This document shows positions 8,194-16,837 of a DNA stretch of 64,000 nt, one piece after another; the first letter of the stretch is position 1; each line of letters begins with the position of its first letter. Both the position numbers and the translations under genes were made by a program. Source of the DNA: Plantactinospora mayteni. GTDB lineage: Bacteria; Actinomycetota; Actinomycetes; Mycobacteriales; Micromonosporaceae. The notes under the pieces are model-generated. The model was not told where the DNA came from and did not search any database. It saw nothing but the letters and a program-made list of their open reading frames with translations. The DNA is taken from contig NZ_BONX01000003.1 in the NCBI RefSeq assembly GCF_016862935.1, positions 124,001-188,000 on the forward strand. The letters are read 5' to 3'.

Positions 8194-10611
8194 ATGTCCC
8201 GTGTCGTACTCCAGGATCGCCGGATCGTCGTCGACGGGCGGCCCCGGCTGGTGCTGGCCGGCGAGGTGCACTACTTCCGGGTCGCCCCGCCGGACTGGGC
8301 CGACCGACTCGCCCGGCTCCGCGAGTCCGGTTGCGACACCGTGGCCACGTACGTCCCCTGGCTCTGGCACGAACTGCCCGATCGCAGCGTCGACCTGCAC
8401 GGACGTACCCACCCGCAGCGTGACCTGGCCGGCTTCCTCGACCTCGCCCACGAGCACGGCCTGCGCGCCGTGGTCCGGCCCGGACCGTTCATCATGGCCG
8501 AGGTCAAGAACGAGGGCGTCCCCTACCGGCTGTACGAGGACACCCCGCACCTGCTCCCGACCACCTGGGACGGAGCCAGCATCGAGACCCGCACGCTCGA
8601 CTACCTGGCACCGGAGTTCCTCGACGCCGCCCGCGACTGGTACGCACAGGTGATGCCGGTGCTCGCCGAACGGCTGGTGGACCGGGGCGGACCGGTCGTC
8701 GCGGTCCAGCTCGACAACGAGGTCGGGATGCTGTCCTGGGTGTCCAACTCCCCCGACCTGACCGACGTCGTCTGCGCCGACCTGGCCCGCTGGGCCGTCG
8801 AGCGGCACGGTCCGGAGCGGGCCGCCGCGCGGGTCGGCGCCGACCCGGGCGACCCGACGGCCTGGGCCGCGGCGCTGCGCACCCCGGCCGAGGACCGTTC
8901 GCTGGCGCTGCACGACGACCTCGGGCGCTACACCCGGGACCGCTACCGCCGGTACGTCGAGACCCTGCGCGACACCGCCGAGCGGTACGGGGTGACCGGG
9001 GTGCCGTTCCTGGTGAACGTGCACGGCACCTCGGCCGGCCGGGGGCGTACGTTCCCGATCGGGATCAGCCAGCTCTTCGAGGCGTACCGGGGACAGCCGC
9101 AACTGACCTCGGGCTCGGACCTCTACCTCGGCGACCTGACCGTCACCAACGTCGCCGACCTCTACGTCGGCAACGCGTTCATGGCCGCCGTGCACGACGC
9201 CGACCAGCCGTTGACCTCGCTGGAGTTCGAGGCCGGCAACGGCGACTACGGCGAGGACCTGGCGATGTGCTACTCGCCCGAGGCCGTCGACCTGAAGACC
9301 CGGCTGTGCGTGGCCCAGGGCAACCGGCTGCTCAACCTCTACCTCTTCGCGGGCGGACACAACCCACCGCTGGCGGTGCCGGTCGGCGACGGCAACGACC
9401 GGCTCGCCTTCACCGGCGAACGGCACGGCTTCGCCGCCCCGGTCGGGCCGGAGGGGCAGCTCAACCCGACCTACGAGCCGACCCGGCGTGCGCTGCGCGC
9501 GGTGCGCGGCGTGGCCGACCTGCTCGCCGACTCCGACGAGGAACACGACGACCTCGCCCTGGGCTTCGTGCCCGACCACTACCTGACCGAATACCACCAC
9601 CCGGCGTCGGCATCCCGGGCCGCCCAGATCGCGGACCTCGAACGGGTTCGTGGGATGGGGCCGCGCGACGTACTGGCCCGGGCGCTGCTGCTCGGCGGCT
9701 TCTCGTTCCCCGCGATCGACCTCCAGTCGACCGGGCTGGAGACCTCGCCGCCCCGGGTGCTGGCGCTGGCCAGTGCCGCCACCCTGGGCCGCGAGGTGCA
9801 GGAGCGGATCGTCGGCTACCTGCGCGCCGGCGGCCGGCTGCTGCTGCACGGGGTGCTGCCCCGGGCCGACCACGACGGCACGCCGTGCACCATCCTGGCC
9901 GACGCGCTCGGCCTGCGCCCGACCGGCCGGGCCGAGGGGACCGCGCACTACTTCCCCTCCGTCGTCGGGCACGGCTGGGCGGCGGGGCGGGCGGAGGTCC
10001 GGGTCGGCTACGCCGAACTCCTCGCCGTCGCCGACGGGGGTGCGACGGTACTCACCGAGGTCGGCAGCGGCTCCGCGTGCGCGGCGTCGGTCGAGGTGGG
10101 TACGGGTCGTGCCCTGGTGCTCTGCTGCGACCTCCCGTGCGACCTGGACTTCTGGCGGCAGGCGCTCGACACGCTGGGCGTACGCCCCCGGCTGCGGCTG
10201 GACGCCGACGGGGTCGGGTTGGTGGCGACGTCGACAGTGGACCGGTCCGGCCAGCGGCTGCTGCACCTGCTCAACGTCGGCACGGCGGCGATCTCCTGCG
10301 CACCGTCGTACCGTGGCGAGCCGGTGCTGCCCGGCCGGCGGTTGCGGCTGCCGGCGCGCAGCGGCCTGATGCTCCCGTACGGGGTCCGGGTCGGTCCGGC
10401 GACGCTGGTCGCGACGAGCTGCGAACTCGTCGAGCGACTCGGGTCGACGGTCGTGCTGCGCCCGACCCAGCAGACCGACGTCGTCGTGCTGGAGACCGAC
10501 CGTCCGGTGCACGCGGATCGTGGCGAGGTGAGCCGGTCCGGCGCGCAGGTCACGGTGACCCTGCGCGACACCGGCCCCGACCGCTCCCCGGTACGGATCA
10601 CAGTGGACTGA
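8194..10611 (+). CDS. GH35 family beta-galactosidase
   Basis: This 805-residue enzyme has a GH35 catalytic barrel at the N-terminus. The opening GRPRLVLAGEVHYFRVAP and DTVATYVPWLWHE are diagnostic. VQLDNEVGM puts the likely acid/base Glu at residue 176, and SLEFEAGNG around residues 344-346 is the candidate nucleophile region. The C-terminal part contains a beta-galactosidase trimerisation-like domain and small beta domains. There is no signal peptide, so it should act on imported galactosides in the cytoplasm. The ATG at 8194 follows the purine-rich site GAGGGAGAGAAG. The operator at 8062 indicates LacI control together with the transporter. Confidence 0.9.
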   Translation: MSRVVLQDRRIVVDGRPRLVLAGEVHYFRVAPPDWADRLARLRESGCDTVATYVPWLWHELPDRSVDLHGRTHPQRDLAGFLDLAHEHGLRAVVRPGPFIMAEVKNEGVPYRLYEDTPHLLPTTWDGASIETRTLDYLAPEFLDAARDWYAQVMPVLAERLVDRGGPVVAVQLDNEVGMLSWVSNSPDLTDVVCADLARWAVERHGPERAAARVGADPGDPTAWAAALRTPAEDRSLALHDDLGRYTRDRYRRYVETLRDTAERYGVTGVPFLVNVHGTSAGRGRTFPIGISQLFEAYRGQPQLTSGSDLYLGDLTVTNVADLYVGNAFMAAVHDADQPLTSLEFEAGNGDYGEDLAMCYSPEAVDLKTRLCVAQGNRLLNLYLFAGGHNPPLAVPVGDGNDRLAFTGERHGFAAPVGPEGQLNPTYEPTRRALRAVRGVADLLADSDEEHDDLALGFVPDHYLTEYHHPASASRAAQIADLERVRGMGPRDVLARALLLGGFSFPAIDLQSTGLETSPPRVLALASAATLGREVQERIVGYLRAGGRLLLHGVLPRADHDGTPCTILADALGLRPTGRAEGTAHYFPSVVGHGWAAGRAEVRVGYAELLAVADGGATVLTEVGSGSACAASVEVGTGRALVLCCDLPCDLDFWRQALDTLGVRPRLRLDADGVGLVATSTVDRSGQRLLHLLNVGTAAISCAPSYRGEPVLPGRRLRLPARSGLMLPYGVRVGPATLVATSCELVERLGSTVVLRPTQQTDVVVLETDRPVHADRGEVSRSGAQVTVTLRDTGPDRSPVRITVD

Positions 10612-10663
10612 TCACGGCGGACTGATCAACAGATTCGGGTACGTCGATCTAATCCGACTTACG

Positions 10664-10680
10664 GCAAATGCGCCATTTGC
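10664..10680. terminator. Inverted repeat after the GH35 gene
   Basis: GCAAATG-CGC-CATTTGC is a perfect 7-bp inverted repeat 53 bases after the GH35 stop. It has no T-run, so it could be a weak terminator or an additional protein-binding site upstream of the next gene. Confidence 0.4.
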
Positions 10681-10696
10681 TCAAAGGCGCAGTGGC

Positions 10697-10712
10697 CTGT
10701 AACCGGTTACAG
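10697..10712. promoter_or_regulatory. Predicted LacI operator upstream of the secreted lectin-like gene
   Basis: CTGTAACCGGTTACAG is a perfect 16-bp palindrome of LacI type (central CG). A -10-like TATACC follows at 10716, so a bound repressor would cover the promoter. It matches the site at 8062, linking this gene to the LacI regulator at 7016. Confidence 0.8.
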
Positions 10713-10769
10713 GACTATACCCATCTACAGGCACCACCAATAGCCGGCCGCTCTCCCCAAGGAGGAAAC

Positions 10770-11954
10770 GTGGCTTCTCCCCGTACCACCCCGGCCCGGA
10801 TCGGTCGGGCCGGCCTGGTCCTCGCGCTCGCTGCGGCATCGACCCTCGTCGTCGGCATCGGCCCGGCCCAGGCGATCACCGTTCCCGTCCCCGAAAAACC
10901 GTGCGGCATCGACGACCTGGGCCGGCGGGCCCCCGAGGCCGCCACCGCGGTCACCACGCCGACCGTCACGCACTTCACCGCCATCAACGTGACCGGCGGG
11001 ACCGAAACGGAGTACGAATACACCCTGGAAGTGACGGACAAGGTCATCACGGAGGTCTCCAAGAACGTCGAAGTGTCGACGCAATGGACCATCGCCAGTG
11101 TCTTCGTGATCGGCAGCAAGGTCGGCTACACGGTCAAGAACGTCACCGAGCACACCGAACTGGAACGCACCCGGGTGCTCTGGCGATTCCTCTACCCCGG
11201 CTACTACGCCCTCTACAAGGGCACCACCCAGGTGACCGGCGCCCTGAACAGCGTGCACTGTTCCCGGGTGACGCTGCCGGACGGCTCGCAACAGACCCAG
11301 TGGCTCCGTCGCCCGGGCGGCGACTACAAGACGTTCGGCAACTCCGAGGTGGGCGCCGTACGCTGCGAGGACTTCTACCCGCCCTTCACGCTGCGCTACG
11401 CCGCCCAACGCCGGCTCTGCGGCCCCGAGCCGACGACCCGGCCGGTCGGGCCGACGGTGCCGGCAGACGGCACCGAAGACGTCGGCACCCAGGCGATCCC
11501 ACCGGAATACACCTGCGAGCCCGGCTACTACCGCTTCCTGACCCGCAACCAGATGGCCCTCTATACCCCGGAAAACGAAAACCACAAGGCGGTACGCCTG
11601 ACCGCCGCATCGTCCACCAGCACGAGGCTGGACTGGCAACTGTGCCGCACCCCAGGCGAGTACGGCGAGCACCTGATCATCGCCCGGGGCGGCGGCCGGT
11701 GCATGGACGTCCTGGACCAGAGCTTCGCCGACGAGGCCGAGATCGAGATCACCAACTGCCACTACGGGCCGAGCCAACGCTTCGTCCTCTACCGCGATGT
11801 CGCCCCGTCCACCGCCATCGGCATCCAGAACGTGCACAGCGGCTCGATGTTGGCACCCGGCGGAGGAAGCCTCGCCAACAAGACCATCGTCCGGCAGTAC
11901 AGCGTCGGTCGCGACGATGCCTCCGGCACCTTCTACCTGCAAAAGGTCGCCTGA
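10770..11954 (+). CDS. Secreted protein with a C-terminal ricin-type lectin-like domain
   Basis: I place the start at the GTG at 10770, directly after GGAGG, giving 394 residues. The frame is open further upstream but would cross the operator. The N-terminus is a signal peptide (GLVLALAAASTLVVGIGPAQA). The middle (about residues 60-190) is Thr/Val-rich with alternating polar residues and no family I recognise; its pattern resembles extended beta-strand proteins. The last roughly 140 residues resemble a beta-trefoil: GGGRCMDVLDQSFADEAEI and the related LAPGGGSLANKTIV fit ricin-like repeats. It is probably exported and binds extracellular carbohydrate. The operator at 10697 places it in the galactoside regulon. 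The function of the central part is unknown. Confidence 0.75.
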   Translation: MASPRTTPARIGRAGLVLALAAASTLVVGIGPAQAITVPVPEKPCGIDDLGRRAPEAATAVTTPTVTHFTAINVTGGTETEYEYTLEVTDKVITEVSKNVEVSTQWTIASVFVIGSKVGYTVKNVTEHTELERTRVLWRFLYPGYYALYKGTTQVTGALNSVHCSRVTLPDGSQQTQWLRRPGGDYKTFGNSEVGAVRCEDFYPPFTLRYAAQRRLCGPEPTTRPVGPTVPADGTEDVGTQAIPPEYTCEPGYYRFLTRNQMALYTPENENHKAVRLTAASSTSTRLDWQLCRTPGEYGEHLIIARGGGRCMDVLDQSFADEAEIEITNCHYGPSQRFVLYRDVAPSTAIGIQNVHSGSMLAPGGGSLANKTIVRQYSVGRDDASGTFYLQKVA

Positions 11955-12033
11955 CGCCAGTTCCCAGGCATCACCTGACCGGGACCACCCGGCGGAACAC
12001 GCCTGACAGACCCGGTTAGCCGCTCGCCGACAC

Positions 12034-12066
12034 CGCCCCAGGACACCACCCGGTGCCTGGGGCGGT
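12034..12066. terminator. Strong bidirectional-type hairpin
   Basis: CCGCCCCAGG and CCTGGGGCGG form a perfect 10-bp GC-rich stem around a 13-base loop. It lies between the plus-strand lectin-like gene and a minus-strand small ORF, so it could end transcription from both sides. Confidence 0.75.
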
Positions 12067-12079
12067 TGCGCCGGCTCAG

Positions 12080-12178
12080 CTATCCGCCGCCCGGCTTGGT
12101 CTGGAACCACAGGATCACGGTCGCGGCGAAGAACAGCAGCACGAAGAAGAGACACGGGCACAGCAGGACCCAGGCCAT
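12080..12178 (-). CDS. Possible 32-residue single-span membrane peptide
   Basis: The frame encodes a short protein that is almost entirely one membrane helix. It starts MAWVLLCPCLFFVLLFFAA, continues through a second hydrophobic stretch and ends in a soluble tail QTKPGGG. A purine-rich GGAAGGA abuts the ATG with almost no spacing, which is a weakness. It terminates 13 bases before the hairpin at 12034, consistent with a real transcription unit. I do not know a function, and it could be a chance frame; the hydrophobic coherence and Cys pair argue for coding. Confidence 0.4.
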   Translation of the reverse strand: MAWVLLCPCLFFVLLFFAATVILWFQTKPGGG

Positions 12179-12254
12179 TCCTTCCACGCACACAGCCTAG
12201 GCTCGCCGCAAGCCCCGCTCCCAACGGTCTGCGTGGCCCGGCCGTTCCGGTCGC

Positions 12255-13241
12255 CTACAACCATCCGCGCCGGGCGGCCAGCAGTCCGGCCTGGAACCGG
12301 GTACGCGCGCCGAGCCGGTCCATCAGCTCACTGGTCCGCCGGTGCACCGTGCGTAGGCTCACGCCGAGTTGGCGGGCGACGGCCTCGTCCTTGAGCCCGG
12401 CCGCCAGCAGGGTGAACAGCTCTGCATCCGGCGGGCTCGCCGGGCGGGCAGCCGTGCTGTCGCCGGATCCGGCGGGCAGTGGCAACGCCGAACGCCAGAG
12501 CGCCTCGAAGAGGGTGACCAGCGCGTCGAGCAGGGTGGAGGTGTGCACGATGACGGCGCTGTCGATGAGAGCCGGAGCCTCGGTGGTCAGCGGCAGGATC
12601 GCGGACTTCCGGTCGGCGATGGCCATCTTCATCGGTACGTCCGGGCTGACCCGGCCCTCCTCGCCGGCAGCCGCCGCCTCCTGGGCGAGGCGTAGCTTGC
12701 CCGGGACCCCGAAGGCCGAGACGGCATAGATCCCGCGTACCCGGATGCCGTGCGCGAGACGCTCCAGTTCGCCGCTGTTCTGCCGGTCCGGGTCCTGCAC
12801 GTACGGGGGCCGGTCCAGCACCAGCAGTTCCTCGGTCGCGGCCTGCTGTAGCTGGCTGAACCGGTATGCCACCGCGGCCCGGCCGTGCACGATCTCGACC
12901 AGATCCTCGGGCGCCCGGTGCTCGGCCGGCGGCAGTTCGGCGAGCAGCGCCAAGCCGGCCAACCGGGCCGACTCCATCTCCTCGGACCGCCGGGCGATCA
13001 GGGCGGCCACCGCGACGTCCGGCCGGGTGGGCAGGAACCGGACCGGCCGGCCAGCCAGCCGGCTGACCAGACCGAGTTCCTCCAGCCGGGAGATGGCCCG
13101 GCGCACGGCGATCGGAGTACGGCCGGTCTGCGCCGCGAGTTCCGGGAGCGTGGCGCGCGGGCGGTGCAGCAGGATTCGGTACAGCCGCTCGTCCTCGGGC
13201 GCGACCCCGAGGGCCAACAGCCCGGTGGTCTCGGTCGCCAC
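12255..13241 (-). CDS. Transcriptional regulator with TrmB-like N-terminus and LuxR-type C-terminal HTH
   Basis: The chosen GTG at 13241 follows a perfect GGAGGT site, giving 328 residues. Residues 10-70 look like a winged helix of TrmB type (LPELAAQTGRTPIAVRRAIS). The middle resembles the TrmB-associated effector region. The C-terminus is a LuxR/GerE helix-turn-helix (AAGLKDEAVARQLGVSLRTV, then RRTSELMDRLGARTRFQAG). This architecture is common in actinomycetes next to secreted proteins. It is divergent from the secreted Asp-box protein at 13381, its probable target, and an inverted repeat at 13268 lies between them. Confidence 0.85.
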   Translation of the reverse strand: MATETTGLLALGVAPEDERLYRILLHRPRATLPELAAQTGRTPIAVRRAISRLEELGLVSRLAGRPVRFLPTRPDVAVAALIARRSEEMESARLAGLALLAELPPAEHRAPEDLVEIVHGRAAVAYRFSQLQQAATEELLVLDRPPYVQDPDRQNSGELERLAHGIRVRGIYAVSAFGVPGKLRLAQEAAAAGEEGRVSPDVPMKMAIADRKSAILPLTTEAPALIDSAVIVHTSTLLDALVTLFEALWRSALPLPAGSGDSTAARPASPPDAELFTLLAAGLKDEAVARQLGVSLRTVHRRTSELMDRLGARTRFQAGLLAARRGWL

Positions 13242-13267
13242 CTGACCTCCAACTGGCAGATTCCTGC

Positions 13268-13287
13268 CTTGGCATAAGTCCGCCAAG
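13268..13287. promoter_or_regulatory. Inverted repeat between the regulator and the secreted Asp-box gene
   Basis: CTTGGC, 8 bases, GCCAAG. The two 6-bp arms are perfect and lie in the short gap between divergent genes. It is a plausible operator for the TrmB/LuxR-type regulator; no other copy was seen in the window. Confidence 0.4.
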
Positions 13288-13380
13288 CGGTCTGTCTAGC
13301 CTAGGTGACCAGGTCTCCAGTAGGAAGAACGAAGTGGATCTAGAGGCGTGCCCGGGGGCACGACGTCGCAGGAGGCAGCT

Positions 13381-14496
13381 TTGCGCAACACGTTCACCGT
13401 CGGACTCACGACCGCGTTGGCGGTACTCGGGGCCGCCGTACCCACCGTGGCACACGCCGACTCGGCCGCCGCTGGCGCACCTCGCTGGAGTACGCCGACG
13501 TGCCGTACGGTCACCGGCGACGGCTCGGTCACGTTCAGCCGCGACGAGGGCCGGTCGATCGTACCGACCAGCAAGGTGTTGACCCCGGTCGTCTACACCA
13601 GTGGACTGGTCACGCTGGATCGCCCCGGCACCCTGCTCTCGCTGTCGAACAACCTGCTGGCGAGTTCGCGGGACGCCGGCTGCACCTGGACTCCGGTGGG
13701 GAAGGTGGCCGGCTGGTACCTCAGGCTGGTGGCGGCGCCCGGCGGCCGTGCGTACGCCTGGGACCAGGACGGCAACCTCTCGCTCGCCACGCCGGCCGGG
13801 GTCACCCCGCTCACCTCGCCGGCCGGCACCGTGACCGGGCTGGGCGTCGACCAGCGGGACGGCGACCACCTGCGGGTCTCCGACGGGGATGGGCAGCTCC
13901 ACGACTCGCGTGACGGCGGGCGCACCTGGCGGCCCGTCGGACGAGCAGCCGGGTCGCTGACCGCGTTCTACACCGCGGCGTTCGATCCGGCCAACCTGGA
14001 CCATGTGGTGCTGGGCGGCATGTCGATCGGCGCCCATGTCACGGTCGACGGCGGACGGACCTGGACCGCGTCCACCGGGCTCAGCCGGCCGGGTGGTGCG
14101 GTCAACGCGTTCAGTGTCGCCGTCTCCCCGGCCAAGCCGAACGTCGTCTACGCGATGGCGCTCGACCAGGCGGAGTTGGACGCTGGCGCACCGTCCGGCG
14201 GGCGGCACATCTACCGGTCCACCGACGGCGGTCGCCGCTTCAACCCGGTCGTGGACCAGGACAGCAAGGTCACCATCCCCAACGGGCCACTGCTGGTCGC
14301 CCACCCGACCGACCCGGACGTCGTCTACTTCGTCTTCGGTACGTCGTTCATGGCGTACGGCACCGACATCCACCGGTACGACTCCCGCAGCCGTCGGGTC
14401 AGCACGGTGCACAACGCGTACGACAGGGTCACGGCAATGGCGTTCCACCCCCGGTCACCCCGGCTGCTGTACCTGGGTGTGGCCGAGGAGGGGTGA
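13381..14496 (+). CDS. Secreted Asp-box (BNR/sialidase-like) beta-propeller protein
   Basis: I choose a TTG start at 13381 because AGGAGG precedes it by seven bases and the signal peptide (TTALAVLGAAVPTVAHADS) begins immediately; the protein is then 371 residues. Four or more Asp-box motifs (SRDAGCTW, SRDGGRTW, VDGGRTW, STDGGRRF) mark repeated propeller blades of the WD40/YVTN/BNR-like superfamily. No catalytic sialidase constellation is evident, so it may be a binding or structural exoprotein. The chain stops at GVAEEG, where relatives usually continue with another blade, so the C-terminus may be shortened. A strong terminator follows at 14548. Confidence 0.8.
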   Translation: MRNTFTVGLTTALAVLGAAVPTVAHADSAAAGAPRWSTPTCRTVTGDGSVTFSRDEGRSIVPTSKVLTPVVYTSGLVTLDRPGTLLSLSNNLLASSRDAGCTWTPVGKVAGWYLRLVAAPGGRAYAWDQDGNLSLATPAGVTPLTSPAGTVTGLGVDQRDGDHLRVSDGDGQLHDSRDGGRTWRPVGRAAGSLTAFYTAAFDPANLDHVVLGGMSIGAHVTVDGGRTWTASTGLSRPGGAVNAFSVAVSPAKPNVVYAMALDQAELDAGAPSGGRHIYRSTDGGRRFNPVVDQDSKVTIPNGPLLVAHPTDPDVVYFVFGTSFMAYGTDIHRYDSRSRRVSTVHNAYDRVTAMAFHPRSPRLLYLGVAEEG

Positions 14497-14547
14497 CCCC
14501 GCCGGCAGCACGAGGCCCGGAAGGCCGACGACCCGACCCCAGCGTCG

Positions 14548-14577
14548 ACGCCCGCTGGCAGCCGCGCCAGCGGGCGT
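14548..14577. terminator. Hairpin terminator between convergent genes
   Basis: ACGCCCGCTGGC and GCCAGCGGGCGT form a perfect 12-bp stem with a 6-base loop. It lies 52 bases after the Asp-box gene and 49 bases beyond the convergent XRE gene's stop, serving either or both. Confidence 0.8.
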
Positions 14578-14625
14578 GGCTGCTGGTCGGCGTGGCCGCG
14601 TCGGCACCGCCGAAGCGATCCGCGG

Positions 14626-15468
14626 CTACGAACCGACGTGTTGCGCCCCGATGACCGAGAGAAGCTGGAGTTTCTCGTAGCTTTCGGTGCCGGGGACAGC
14701 GGTGTAGACGAGGAGAATGTGCGACTGTTCGGGGTCCACCAGATGCTGGCAGGCAAGCTCAAGGGATCCCAGCGCAGGGTGGACGAAGCGCTTGCCCTGG
14801 TCGAAACCCAGGCCGACCTCGTGTCCGGCCCACAGCGCGGCGAATTCCCTGCTCTCGGAGAGCAGCAGATCCGCGAGGCGGGCGGCCCGGGAACCGGGAC
14901 CTCGCAGCGTGGCCACGCTGCGTGCCCCGGAGGCGAAGACCCGCGACATTCGCTCGTGGTCGTCGGGGTGGTAGAGGGTACGGCTGGCCGGGTCGGTGAA
15001 CCAGCGGTAGGTGATGCTGCGGGCGGGGCCGGTGTATCGGGTGACGTCACCGGTGAGTGCGATGCCGAGGGGGGTCTGTCGGAGTGTTTCGCCGAGTTCG
15101 GTGACGATCTCGGCAGGGCTGTCGGCGAGCCGGTCGAAGATTCGTAGCAGGCCGGGGCTGATGTGTTCGCTGGTCGAGCCCCGTGGGGGTGGGTTGTGCC
15201 CGGCGAGGCGGAAGAGGTGGTCGCGTTCGTCGAGGGACAGGTGCAGGCCCTGGGCGATCGAGGCGATCAGGCGTTCGGAGGGGTGGGGTCCGCGTTCCCG
15301 CTCGAGCCGGCTGTAGTAGTCGGTGGAGAGGTGGCAGAGTGTGGCGACTTCTTCGCGGCGCAGACCGCTGGTTCTGCGGCGTTCTCCTCGGGGCAGGCCG
15401 ACGTCTTCGGGTTGCAGTGATTCTCGGCGGTGACGCAGGAACTCGGCGAGGCCGGCCCGATCGATCAT
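14626..15468 (-). CDS. XRE family regulator with MmyB-like ligand-binding domain
   Basis: This 280-residue protein has an N-terminal HTH_3/XRE domain (GLRREEVATLCHLSTDYYSRLE) followed by the MmyB-type PAS-like domain (ITYRWFTDPASRTLYHPDDH...), which binds a small hydrophobic ligand in characterised members. This arrangement is abundant in actinomycetes and usually lies divergent from the target gene. Here the divergent partner is the short-chain dehydrogenase at 15694, so it probably represses that gene until a ligand is present. Confidence 0.9.
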   Translation of the reverse strand: MIDRAGLAEFLRHRRESLQPEDVGLPRGERRRTSGLRREEVATLCHLSTDYYSRLERERGPHPSERLIASIAQGLHLSLDERDHLFRLAGHNPPPRGSTSEHISPGLLRIFDRLADSPAEIVTELGETLRQTPLGIALTGDVTRYTGPARSITYRWFTDPASRTLYHPDDHERMSRVFASGARSVATLRGPGSRAARLADLLLSESREFAALWAGHEVGLGFDQGKRFVHPALGSLELACQHLVDPEQSHILLVYTAVPGTESYEKLQLLSVIGAQHVGS

Positions 15469-15693
15469 GACTGCTTCCCCCAGCCTGCGGTTGATCCGTC
15501 CGCGTGATCAGCGCTCTCGCCGTTGTACCGCAGTTGCCTGAGCGCCAGCCACGGATTGCTGATCCCCCTTTGCGTCGGCTCGGTCCGGGCAGCCTGGGAT
15601 CGAGAGGCCGTGGATGTCCCCGGAGCGGCGGTGCAGCCTGAGAACACGCCACTCGAGGCGTGGAACCCGTTCGTGAACGTTGAGGAGCTTCCG

Positions 15694-16668
15694 ATGGGAC
15701 GCAGGCAACCGGACAATCTCGTTCCTGACCTTTCCGGAAAGGTCGCGCTGGTGACGGGCGCGAGTGATGGTGTCGGTCTCGGCCTGGCGACACGGCTGGC
15801 TGGCGCCGGCGCCGAGGTCATCATGCCCGTGCGTAACCCGCGCAAGGGCGAGGCGGCGGTCGCGAAGATCAGGGAGCGGTACCCGCGCGCGGTCGTGTCG
15901 CTGCGGGACCTCGACCTGTCGTCGCTGCGCTCGGTCGCCGCGCTGGGTGCGGCGCTGCTCGGCGACAACCGGCCGATCCACATCCTGCTCAACAACGCGG
16001 GCGTGATGACCCCACCGGATCGGCAGATCACCGCCGACGGGTTCGAGTTGCAGTTCGGCACCAATCACCTGGGCCACTTCGCCCTGGTCAGTCACCTGCT
16101 GCCCCTGCTGCGCGCGGGACACGCCCGAGTGACCTCACAGCTCAGCATCGCCGCGAACCGCCGGGGCATCAACTGGGACGACCTGAACTGGGAAGAGTCC
16201 TACGACGGTTTCCACGCCTACAGTCAGTCCAAGATCGCGTTTGGGATGTTCGGACTCGAGCTGGACCGGCGCAGCAGGGCCGCAGGCTGGGGCATCACCA
16301 GCAACATCTCACACCCCGGTGTCGCCGCCACCAACCTGCTTCAGGCCCGCCCCGAGGTCGGCCGGGCGCAAGCCACCTCCGGAGGACGCCTCATCCGCGC
16401 TCTGGGCAGCCGCGGCATCCTGTTCGGCACGCCCGAGACCGCGATGCTGCCCGCCCTGTACGCCGCGACCTCCCCAGACGCCCGCGGCGGTCGCTTCTAC
16501 GGCCCCAGCGGCTTCCAGCATCTCTCCGGTGCACCCGCCGAACAGACCCTGTACTCCCGGCTCCGCAGCGAAGTGGACGCCCAGCGGGTCTGGCACATCT
16601 CCGAGAACCTCACCCACGCGACCTTCCCGCCCGCACCCGCCATCACCGACCCGACGAAGAGTTTCTGA
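15694..16668 (+). CDS. Short-chain dehydrogenase/reductase (SDR)
   Basis: The ATG at 15694 follows GAGGAG with proper spacing and gives 324 residues. The frame is open 57 codons upstream, but that part has no similarity to the fold. The Rossmann motif [10 protein letters not shown] and the NNAG motif (ILLNNAGVM) are clear. The catalytic region is SxxxNRRG followed by YSQSKIA, with Tyr and Lys present. This matches the retinol-dehydrogenase/WW-oxidoreductase-like SDR group. It uses NAD(P)H to reduce or oxidise an unknown alcohol/ketone. The divergent MmyB-type regulator is its likely controller. Confidence 0.9.
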   Translation: MGRRQPDNLVPDLSGKVALVTGASDGVGLGLATRLAGAGAEVIMPVRNPRKGEAAVAKIRERYPRAVVSLRDLDLSSLRSVAALGAALLGDNRPIHILLNNAGVMTPPDRQITADGFELQFGTNHLGHFALVSHLLPLLRAGHARVTSQLSIAANRRGINWDDLNWEESYDGFHAYSQSKIAFGMFGLELDRRSRAAGWGITSNISHPGVAATNLLQARPEVGRAQATSGGRLIRALGSRGILFGTPETAMLPALYAATSPDARGGRFYGPSGFQHLSGAPAEQTLYSRLRSEVDAQRVWHISENLTHATFPPAPAITDPTKSF

Positions 16669-16740
16669 CACCCCTTCCCTCCTCACCGGCCGGGTGCCCC
16701 GTCACGCCTTGATGACGGTGGGTAACCGTGTTTCCAACTC

Positions 16741-16770
16741 TTGACGCCCTGGTCAACGGCGGACTACGTT
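16741..16770 (+). promoter_or_regulatory. Predicted promoter of the second lacI gene
   Basis: TTGACG (16741-16746) and TACGTT (16765-16770) are spaced 18 bp. The predicted transcription start falls at about 16777, inside the first operator copy. Confidence 0.55.
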
Positions 16771-16774
16771 GCCT

Positions 16775-16830
16775 GCTAATCGTTTAGGAGACAGACCTCG
16801 ATTACTCCGCGTTCTGCCTAATCGTTTAGG
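16775..16830. promoter_or_regulatory. Pair of LacI-type operators, 42 bp apart
   Basis: GCTAATCGTTTAGG (16775-16788) and CCTAATCGTTTAGG (16817-16830) are near-identical CG-centred palindromes. The centre-to-centre distance of 42 bp is four helical turns, so two repressor dimers would sit on the same face. The second copy overlaps the AGGAGG ribosome site of the lacI gene that follows. This indicates tight autoregulation. Confidence 0.75.
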
Positions 16831-16837
16831 AGGTTCG

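Noticed and set aside
7540-10512. A 990-codon minus-strand frame across lacI and GH35
   Set aside because: Its end repeats lacI in the wrong frame and the rest is antisense to GH35 motifs.
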